Source of the DNA: Pararhizobium capsulatum DSM 1112
Lineage (GTDB): Bacteria > Pseudomonadota > Alphaproteobacteria > Rhizobiales > Rhizobiaceae
DNA length: 64,000 nucleotides
Reading direction: 5' to 3'
Assembly: GCF_030814475.1 (NCBI RefSeq)
Contig: NZ_JAUSVF010000001.1
Coordinates: forward strand, 2,377,001-2,441,000
Both the position numbers and the translations under genes were made by a program. Under the pieces are notes generated by a model, which was not told the origin of the DNA, made no database searches, and saw nothing but the letters and a program-made list of their open reading frames with translations. Positions 41,968 to 48,263 of the stretch are shown one piece after another (position 1 is the first letter of the stretch; each line of letters opens with the position of its first letter).

Positions 41968-43544
41968 GATACTGTTGAAAAACTAACCGTTGTCGGCATT
42001 GGGATGTCATGATTCAATCGTCGCATTGATTTGCGGGGGATTGAGTGATGATGGGATGCCAGACAGCTCCAGCGCAGCTCTTCTACGACTTCTGCCTTGA
42101 TGATCACGTTCCTGCCGACCACATGCTGCGCGGGATCGACCGCCATCTCGAACTCGACAGCGTACGAGCGCACTTGAAGCCTTTCTACAGCGCCACGGGT
42201 CGCCCCTCGATTGATCCCGAGCTTATGATGCGAATGCTGATCATCGGCTATTCCATGGGCATTCGCTCGGAGCGACGGCTTTGCGAAGAGGTCCACCTCA
42301 ATCTCGCCTATCGCTGGTTCTGCCGCCTCGGTCTGGACGGCAAGGTCCCTGATCACTCAAGCTTCTCGAAGAACCGCCATGGCCGGTTCCGGCAAAGCGA
42401 CATCCTGCGGCATATGTTCGAAACGGTAGTGGAGCGCTGCCTCTCTCAAGGGTTGGTTGGTACGGAAGGATTTGCAGTCGATGCCAGCTTGATCGCGGCG
42501 GATGCAAACAAGCAGCGCTCGGTACCAGGATCGGAATGGGAAGCCAAAGAAGATGCGGGACGCTCGGTACAGGAATATCTGGCTGTTCTCGATGATGCTG
42601 CTTTCGGCGCTGCCTCGCCGGTCACGCCGAAGTTCATCTCCTCGTCTGATCCGGCCGCCCAATGGACCGGTGCCCACAAAGGCCACGCCTTCTTCGCCTA
42701 TGCGACCAACTATCTGATCGATACAGACCACGGCGTCATTCTGGATGTGGAGGCGACACGGGCGATCCGCCAGGCGGAGGTCGGTGCATCCCGCACAATG
42801 CTCGGCAGGACCGAGAACCGCTTCGGCTTGCGGCCCGATTACCTCGCGGCCGACAGTGCCTACGGTTCTGCCGACAACCTCGCCTGGTTGGTCAACGAGA
42901 AGGAGATCGCGCCGCACATTCCGGTCTTCGACAAGTCGAAGCGGACGGATGGCACCTTCTCGCGTTCCGACTTCACCTGGGAAGCCGAGAAGGAGCAATA
43001 CCTTTGCCCTGCCGGAAAGGAGCTGAAACAATTCCACCGCACTTACGACCCACCCAGATCGGGGATCACGGCCGAGGGAACCCGGCTTTATCGTGCCAGC
43101 AAGAAGGACTGTGATCAGTGTGAACTGAAGCCTCGATGCTGCCCGAACATGCCTATGCGCAAAGTACCGCGCGATCTCAATGAGGATGCACGCGATGTCG
43201 CCCGAGCGATTGCCAAGACACCGGAGTATGAGCAGTCACGGCATCGTCGAAAGAAGGTCGAAATGCTCTTCGCTCACCTCAAGCGCATACTACGGATGGC
43301 ACGTTTAAGGCTTCGAGGGCCGTGTGGTGCGAGAGACGAATTCCTGCTTGCCGCAACCGCACAGAACCTGAGGAGGCTGGCCAAACTCAGGCCTCAGATG
43401 CCGCCATGCGGTGCCATCGCCGCTTGAGGGCGGCATCGACCGATACCCTGCGCTAAGGCGTAGGCAGATCGCAGCATAGTGCACCGCCCAAAAGACCGAA
43501 AAGGGCGTGTGAGCGGATAATCCGTCGAGTTTTTCAACGATATC
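41968..43544 (+). mobile_element. IS1182-family insertion sequence, copy 2
   Basis: 1577 bp, same ends as copy 1, same orientation, flanked by GGGCC on both sides (41963-41967 and 43545-43549). At the two positions where it differs from copy 1 it agrees with copy 3. Confidence 0.92.
42048..43427 (+). CDS. IS1182-family transposase (copy 2)
   Basis: Protein identical to copies 1 and 3 (459 residues); the C/T difference near 43180 is silent. Intact DDE transposase as described for copy 1. Confidence 0.92.
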   Translation: MMGCQTAPAQLFYDFCLDDHVPADHMLRGIDRHLELDSVRAHLKPFYSATGRPSIDPELMMRMLIIGYSMGIRSERRLCEEVHLNLAYRWFCRLGLDGKVPDHSSFSKNRHGRFRQSDILRHMFETVVERCLSQGLVGTEGFAVDASLIAADANKQRSVPGSEWEAKEDAGRSVQEYLAVLDDAAFGAASPVTPKFISSSDPAAQWTGAHKGHAFFAYATNYLIDTDHGVILDVEATRAIRQAEVGASRTMLGRTENRFGLRPDYLAADSAYGSADNLAWLVNEKEIAPHIPVFDKSKRTDGTFSRSDFTWEAEKEQYLCPAGKELKQFHRTYDPPRSGITAEGTRLYRASKKDCDQCELKPRCCPNMPMRKVPRDLNEDARDVARAIAKTPEYEQSRHRRKKVEMLFAHLKRILRMARLRLRGPCGARDEFLLAATAQNLRRLAKLRPQMPPCGAIAA

Positions 43545-43595
43545 GGGCCCAAAGCAGCCATTAACGCTTCCATTTAAAGAAGGGTTGCTGCCTTG

Positions 43596-43784
43596 TTATG
43601 CGTCAACTTCTCCAGGCTTTCTAATGCTCGGGAGCTGCGCAATGCCCACGGTGGCGAACGGAACGAGGATTAGGCCGATCGGAAGCCAAAGGTACCATCG
43701 TCGCTTCTTAACTGCCGCAATCCGTGCTGCTCCAATGCCCGAGGACAACCACAGCAGGATTCTTCCATAATCCAACCAAGTCAT
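43596..43784 (-). CDS. Small two-TM membrane protein (62 aa), unknown
   Basis: Read on the minus strand from the ATG at 43782-43784: MTWLDYGRILLWLSSGIGAA, a basic loop KKRRWY, then LWLPIGLILVPFATVGIAQL. Two membrane segments. GAGG lies seven bases before the ATG. No family recognised. First gene inside the IS-bracketed segment. Confidence 0.45.
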   Translation of the reverse strand: MTWLDYGRILLWLSSGIGAARIAAVKKRRWYLWLPIGLILVPFATVGIAQLPSIRKPGEVDA

Positions 43785-44117
43785 AGACGCCTCAGAGTTT
43801 GCAAGATGTTGCAATTTCTGTCGCACTTAGTCGCCGTTGTCCACCCCTCCGGCTCGAGTTCATCTCCAAGTTCAATTCTATTCTCGGCCTTTCCCTTGTT
43901 CGATGGATAGAGGACGCAGCCTTCCTATTTTCCAAACAAACCAATGCCGTCAGTATATCAACGACCGCGAGGGACGGGGGAATGGTCGGGAAATGGCAGC
44001 TGTTGAGCCATGACGCCTACCGGCCCCTAAGCAGCCGTACCTGGACGTGGAGCCCGGCCAACCAGCCGGGATTTGCGATTTGACGGTGCTGGTTTGAAAA
44101 CCCCGACCGACCTCACC
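43785..44117. other. Intergenic segment without a recognisable gene
   Basis: About 330 bases between two minus-strand genes. No gene, hairpin terminator or repeat is evident. It probably contains the 3' untranslated region of the cupin gene and the promoter of the small membrane protein. Confidence 0.4.
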
Positions 44118-44513
44118 TCATTTCGCAGGCGCAACGAGCGGTTCCCCTTTGCGAACAACATAAGTCGCCAGCTCCGATGCACTGCCAGTGCCCATATTCT
44201 TGGCCGCGTGAACAACACCAGCGGGAATGAAGAGCGTCTGTCCGGCAGAAAGGGTCACCGATTTGTGCCCCTCAAGTTCGTACTGCAGCGTCCCTTCGAG
44301 TACATAAGCTACCTCTTCTCCCGGATGCGAATGTCTCGGAGCTAGCGAACCTGGGGCAAAATCGACGCGCACCTGCACAATCTGGTAGCCCGGAACCTCA
44401 ATGTCATTCTTGAGAAGATCGGTGCGCTGTAACGGATCAGCCCAAGCGGCGGTTGAGGGTAACGCAGTCGCGATTAATGCGAGTGCGCAGACAATATTGC
44501 GAAGCGTTTTCAT
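44118..44513 (-). CDS. Exported cupin-domain protein
   Basis: A 131-residue periplasmic protein. Signal peptide MKTLRNIVCALALIATALPS...AWA, then a single cupin barrel with the metal-binding first motif RHSHPGEEVAYVLEG (His, His, Glu; about residues 60-74) and the second motif IPAGVVHAAKN (His about 101). Small exported cupins of this kind are common; the ligand is unknown. It is preceded on the same strand by the DUF3095 gene (64-base gap). Confidence 0.85.
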   Translation of the reverse strand: MKTLRNIVCALALIATALPSTAAWADPLQRTDLLKNDIEVPGYQIVQVRVDFAPGSLAPRHSHPGEEVAYVLEGTLQYELEGHKSVTLSAGQTLFIPAGVVHAAKNMGTGSASELATYVVRKGEPLVAPAK

Positions 44514-44577
44514 TGAAACGTCCTTTCGTGACTGGACTTATTTTCAGTTTTCTCGGGGGCTTAGAGAAATTGAGGAG

Positions 44578-45582
44578 CTATCGGAGCATTTCCGCAGCCT
44601 TTGTGTACCCGCCACCCATGCCGTCCAGGAAATGTAGGTGAGAACCCTTGTTGCTGGATGGGACAAGGCAGGTCATAAGGGCGTGGGTCTGCCGGTGCAG
44701 GCCAAACTTGATCTCTCCGCGATTTCTGGCACGGACAAGCAGGGCCTCAACCGATTCGATCTGGTCTGACGTGCAATCCAACGTCAGGCGTAGAACATCG
44801 TCGTATCTGCGATAGTCGGAATTCGAGACGACATCCGCCCAATCTCCACCGCCGAGATATTCTGCGACATCCTCGGTGATGACAACGTCGCTCGGCACAG
44901 GATGGGAGCGCCGTTCGCCCTCGTCGAACACTGCTACGATCTGTTTCGCCAGCGTCGCGAACATTGCAGACTTTGTATGATCCACGGGTTCTACCAAGAG
45001 GGAGAGTATCTCGCCGCTCTGGCTGGGGATGGGGGCCCACTCGCAGGTTAGTCCTATTAGGTCCGGGGCGCTGCGTGTGAGATTGTGTTCTATCATATAT
45101 TTTCCGGCCTTTATTTGCCGGTTCGCCCAGTTCAGCCCGCCGCCAGCAAACATGGCATACGTAGCCGCCTTGGAGGCGGAATATCGGGCGGTTCTGACGT
45201 CGTTTCCGGACGCTCGGACTTCTTTCATTGAGATCAGGCCTGCACGCAGGTCTAGCTGGAAGACGTGGCGGATGTACTCGACTGTCTGCCGGAGAGCCGC
45301 TGTCGCCGTTTCCAACCTCCCAGGATGAAGGGCGAAGGCGGCACCATCGCCGCGAAAGACGAATGGAAAGTCGAAGCTGTTCCAGGCGTTTCCGAGTGCC
45401 GCGATTGCTGATGCGCCCGCAAAATTGACGTCCTTGTATCGGCCCGAAGCCACCGCCGAAGTGGAGTCGACGACATCCGTTATTCCGACGAGCCACTCGT
45501 CAGGCAGCGGTTGGTAAATCGTCGTGTCAAGCAGATCGGCAAAATCATCGTACGCGCGGTCATGCGCTTTGGACTTAAACAT
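44578..45582 (-). CDS. DUF3095 family protein with class III cyclase-like motifs
   Basis: A 334-residue soluble protein. The DUF3095 core GRYKDVNFAGASAIAALGNA (about 47-66) is clear. Just before it, GITDVVDSTSA (Asp36, Asp39) and after it FVFRGDGAAFAL (Asp79) reproduce the spacing of the two metal-binding aspartates in class III nucleotide cyclases (FxDIxxST and GDxxxA). I infer a cyclase-derived fold, but the activity is untested and the family is of unknown function. Somewhat shorter than typical members. Upstream on the same strand is the ohr gene. Confidence 0.78.
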   Translation of the reverse strand: MFKSKAHDRAYDDFADLLDTTIYQPLPDEWLVGITDVVDSTSAVASGRYKDVNFAGASAIAALGNAWNSFDFPFVFRGDGAAFALHPGRLETATAALRQTVEYIRHVFQLDLRAGLISMKEVRASGNDVRTARYSASKAATYAMFAGGGLNWANRQIKAGKYMIEHNLTRSAPDLIGLTCEWAPIPSQSGEILSLLVEPVDHTKSAMFATLAKQIVAVFDEGERRSHPVPSDVVITEDVAEYLGGGDWADVVSNSDYRRYDDVLRLTLDCTSDQIESVEALLVRARNRGEIKFGLHRQTHALMTCLVPSSNKGSHLHFLDGMGGGYTKAAEMLR

Positions 45583-45678
45583 TGAATTGCCTCCAGACCT
45601 TTCACGCCATCATTGATGGCTCGATCTCATTGTTGTCGGGTCTGCCCGCCTGATGCGGTCAGACCCGAGAAACGGAGC

Positions 45679-46074
45679 TCAAACGAGGTTGGTCACAACA
45701 TTGACGTTGCCGTGCGTTGCCTTGGAGTAAGGGCAGATCGTATGAGCGGCGGCGATCAACTCACGTGCGATCACAGGATCAATGTCGGGCACGCTGACAT
45801 TGAGACGGGCGCTCAGGAAGTAGTTGCCATCATCGGCGTTCAGATCAATTTCAGCATCAACTGCCGTCCCTGCCGGGAGCTTGATCTGTCTCTGGGAGGC
45901 GGCAACTTCGATAGCACCCATATAGCAGGCGGACCATGCGGCACCGAAGAGGTTCTCGGCGGCCGGATGCGGCTGCTTCATCTTGATGTCAAGAAATCCA
46001 TCGCTGCTGCGGGCTCCGCCTTCGCGGCCGTTTGTGTTGTGTGTCTTACCAGTAAAGAGAACCTTGGCGGTCAT
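45679..46074 (-). CDS. Ohr-type organic hydroperoxide resistance protein (OsmC superfamily)
   Basis: A 131-residue thiol peroxidase, dithiol-dependent. Both catalytic cysteines are present: ENLFGAAWSACYMGAIEVAA (peroxidatic Cys about 49) and HTICPYSKATHGN (resolving Cys about 114). Gly/Asn-rich GKTHNTNGREGGARSSDG near the N-terminus is typical of Ohr. AAGGATTTCGTT precedes the ATG at 46072-46074. It diverges from the epoxide hydrolase, and the two promoters share a 19-bp element. No ohrR-like MarR gene is adjacent, which is unusual for ohr. Confidence 0.88.
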   Translation of the reverse strand: MTAKVLFTGKTHNTNGREGGARSSDGFLDIKMKQPHPAAENLFGAAWSACYMGAIEVAASQRQIKLPAGTAVDAEIDLNADDGNYFLSARLNVSVPDIDPVIARELIAAAHTICPYSKATHGNVNVVTNLV

Positions 46075-46157
46075 AACGAAATCCTTTTCGGTAGCTGTTG
46101 ATGATTGCGTCTGCACCGTTGTGCTGACCAAAAACCTACTGCTCCCGGACGGAAACC

Positions 46158-46193
46158 GCACGTTATGCGTTGTTAGCTGTCATTAGCTGTCAT
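46158..46193 (-). promoter_or_regulatory. Tandem 10-bp repeat element upstream of ohr
   Basis: Read on the minus strand (toward ohr): GCTAATGACA, GCTAACAACG, CATAACGTGC are three successive 10-bp units with the common core CTAA/ATAA. The last 19 bases, CTAACAACGCATAACGTGC, recur upstream of the epoxide hydrolase with one mismatch. The element ends 84 bases before the ohr start codon. Confidence 0.65.
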
Positions 46194-46293
46194 CAGCGAC
46201 GCCTGCGAACAGAATGCGTTTGAAGCCGCCCAACCCCTTTGCGTAAAGGAGTTTTGATCTGGATGGTGGTGGCCGTGGCGCAACTATGAACAT

Positions 46294-46312
46294 CTAACAA
46301 CGCCTAACGTGC
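46294..46312 (+). promoter_or_regulatory. Matching tandem repeat element upstream of the epoxide hydrolase
   Basis: CTAACAACGCCTAACGTGC, two 10-bp units with core CTAAC. It is the same as the ohr-side element with one substitution and in the equivalent orientation relative to its gene, ending 78 bases before the start codon. Confidence 0.65.
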
Positions 46313-46389
46313 CCACCAAACTTTCTAGGCGTACCTCTTGGAGCAGCACAGTCGTGCAAACGATCAACCTGTATCCGAGGAGAATGATC

Positions 46390-47697
46390 ATGACCGCTAT
46401 CAAGACTGACGTTATCGATCAAGACCGCCGTCGCCTTTTGGCTGCCGCAGCATCCGGCATCGCCGCACTCGGCGTTGCTAGCTTGCTACCCTCATATTCC
46501 GAGGCAGCGCTGGCATCTGATACTATCCGTCCGTTCCTGGTGAACGTTCCAGAAGCCGATCTCGATGACCTTCGCTATCGTCTTGCTCACACACGGCTCC
46601 CTGAAAGAGAGACTGTAGGCGACTTCACCCAAGGGGTACCGCTCAAAACCACCAAGCAGGTGCTGGATCACTGGCAGAACAAATACGACTGGCGCAAGGT
46701 CGAGGCACGGATCAATGCCGTCCCGAATTTCATCACCGAGATCGATGGCCTAGACATCCATTTCATCCACGTCCGCTCTAAGCACGAAAACGCACTTCCC
46801 CTGATCGTAACGCATGGATGGCCCGGTTCGATTATCGAGCAGTTGAAGATCATCGGGCCGCTCACCGATCCCACTGCCCACGGCGGCAGCGCCTCGGATG
46901 CATTCCATATCGTCATCCCGTCGATGCCGGGGTACGGCTTCTCCGGAAAACCCGAAGCGACAGGATGGGGACCTGAACGCATTGCATCGGCCTGGATCAC
47001 CCTGATGCGACGCCTGGGCTATCAGCAGTTTGTCGCTCAGGGCGGCGATTGGGGTGCGGTGGTGACCGATATGATCGGCGTGCAGGCTCCTCCGGAGCTG
47101 CTTGGCATCCATACCAATATGCCTGGGGCCATCCCCGACGAAATTAACAATGCCTCGTTTGTGGGAGCGCCTGCGCCAGAGGGGCTTTCAGACGACGAGA
47201 AGGCCACGTACGATCAGCTGGTCTCCTTCTACAAGAATGTCTACTACGCATTTCTGATGGGCACGCGTCCCCAAACCCTTACTGGATTGTCGGACTCTCC
47301 TATCGCGCTTGCCACCTACATGCTCGATCACGACCGGGCGAGCCTCGAAATGATTGCCCGGTCGTTTAACGGCCAGGACGAGGGACTCAGCCCTGACGAT
47401 GTCCTCGACAATGTGACGCTGTTCTGGCTGACAAACACAGGCGTATCGTCCGCTCGCCTTTATTGGGAGAACAAGCTCGCATTCTTTGCTCCGAAGGGTG
47501 TCAAGGTGCCTGTCGCGGTCAGTGTGTTCCCGGACGAGCTTTACCAAACGCCGCGTGCGTGGGCCGAGAAAGCGTACCCGAACCTCGTGCACTACAACAA
47601 GCTTCCCAAGGGCGGACATTTTGCAGCTTGGGAGCAGCCGAAGTTTTTCACGGACGAAGTTCGGGCTGGATTTCGCAGCCTCCGGAAAACTGGCTGA
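46390..47697 (+). CDS. Epoxide hydrolase (EHN-type), Tat-exported
   Basis: A 435-residue alpha/beta hydrolase with the N-terminal EHN domain (IRPFLVNVPEADLDDLRYRL and TRLPERETVGDF, about 48-95). Catalytic features: HGWPGS oxyanion region (about 146), nucleophile Asp in GGDWGAVVTD (about 222) and base His in KGGHFAAWEQP (about 410). The N-terminus carries a twin-arginine-like signal, DRRRLLAAAASGIAALGVAS, so the folded enzyme is probably exported. The ATG at 46390 is chosen because GAGGAG lies seven bases away. A strong hairpin follows, then the second OsmC gene. Confidence 0.88.
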   Translation: MTAIKTDVIDQDRRRLLAAAASGIAALGVASLLPSYSEAALASDTIRPFLVNVPEADLDDLRYRLAHTRLPERETVGDFTQGVPLKTTKQVLDHWQNKYDWRKVEARINAVPNFITEIDGLDIHFIHVRSKHENALPLIVTHGWPGSIIEQLKIIGPLTDPTAHGGSASDAFHIVIPSMPGYGFSGKPEATGWGPERIASAWITLMRRLGYQQFVAQGGDWGAVVTDMIGVQAPPELLGIHTNMPGAIPDEINNASFVGAPAPEGLSDDEKATYDQLVSFYKNVYYAFLMGTRPQTLTGLSDSPIALATYMLDHDRASLEMIARSFNGQDEGLSPDDVLDNVTLFWLTNTGVSSARLYWENKLAFFAPKGVKVPVAVSVFPDELYQTPRAWAEKAYPNLVHYNKLPKGGHFAAWEQPKFFTDEVRAGFRSLRKTG

Positions 47698-47704
47698 GCT
47701 TTGG

Positions 47705-47727
47705 ACTGGAGCCCAACGGGCTCCAGT
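47705..47727 (+). terminator. Hairpin between the epoxide hydrolase and the OsmC-like gene
   Basis: ACTGGAGCCC-AAC-GGGCTCCAGT is a perfect 10-bp stem with a 3-base loop, followed by TTCC, starting eight bases after the stop. The short T run suggests partial termination or an mRNA-processing stem. Confidence 0.5.
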
Positions 47728-47741
47728 TTCCTCGAAGGGAT

Positions 47742-48173
47742 ATGCGCGTGAACAAGACCAAGACCATGCATCTCATCTATACAGCGATTACAGAAACCAA
47801 GGGCGGACGCAAAAATGGCTTCGCCCGCAGTGCCGATGGTGTGCTCGATGTCAGGCTCTCAGACCCGAATTCGGACCGCATTGGAACCAATCCAGAGCAA
47901 CTTATGGCCGCCGCTTGGTCGGCCAGTTTCGCAAGCTCTGTTGCAAATGTGGCCCGAGAGACCGGCGTGAGCCTCTCCACCCAAGTAAGGATTCATGCCG
48001 AGGTCGACCTCTCTTCCGATGAGTGTGAAACACTGCTTGGTGTGCGGCTTGCCATTTACCTCCCCGGTCTCGAACGGGACGTGGCGTGGAGGTTGATTGA
48101 AGATTCTCGACGGATATGCCCATTCTTCCGAGCCACGCAGGGCAACATTGAAGTTGTCTTCGAGATCGTCTGA
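47742..48173 (+). CDS. OsmC/Ohr-like protein lacking the peroxidatic cysteine
   Basis: A 143-residue OsmC-superfamily protein related to the Ohr at 45679 (shared text: GRKNGFARSADGVLDVRLSD, LMAAAWSASFASSV, RRICPFFRATQGNIEVV). The position of the first catalytic cysteine (AAWSAC in the paralogue) is occupied by Ser (AAWSAS), while the second cysteine is kept (ICPFF). It therefore cannot run the normal Ohr cycle. It is probably cotranscribed with the epoxide hydrolase. CGAAGGGAT precedes the ATG. Confidence 0.8.
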   Translation: MRVNKTKTMHLIYTAITETKGGRKNGFARSADGVLDVRLSDPNSDRIGTNPEQLMAAAWSASFASSVANVARETGVSLSTQVRIHAEVDLSSDECETLLGVRLAIYLPGLERDVAWRLIEDSRRICPFFRATQGNIEVVFEIV

Positions 48174-48263
48174 ACGAAGGGGCTGAGCGACACGTTGGTC
48201 CTCAATAGCGCCGGAAGCACCGTTGGAGTATAATGAGCAAGTAGGGGCGCTGGGGCGAAACTC

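Noticed and set aside
46177..46193. Pho box suggested by CTGTCAT-N3-CTGTCAT
   Set aside because: PhoB half-sites recur every 11 bp, while these recur every 10 bp and continue as the CTAAC-type series. Kept only as an alternative for the regulator of this promoter.
46158..46312. Integron attC site suggested by GCCTAAC and GTTATGC-like text in inverted arms
   Set aside because: The arms are in the opposite order to an attC site (RYYYAAC first, GTTRRRY last), there is no integrase or cassette array, and the symmetry about two divergent promoters is better explained by operators.
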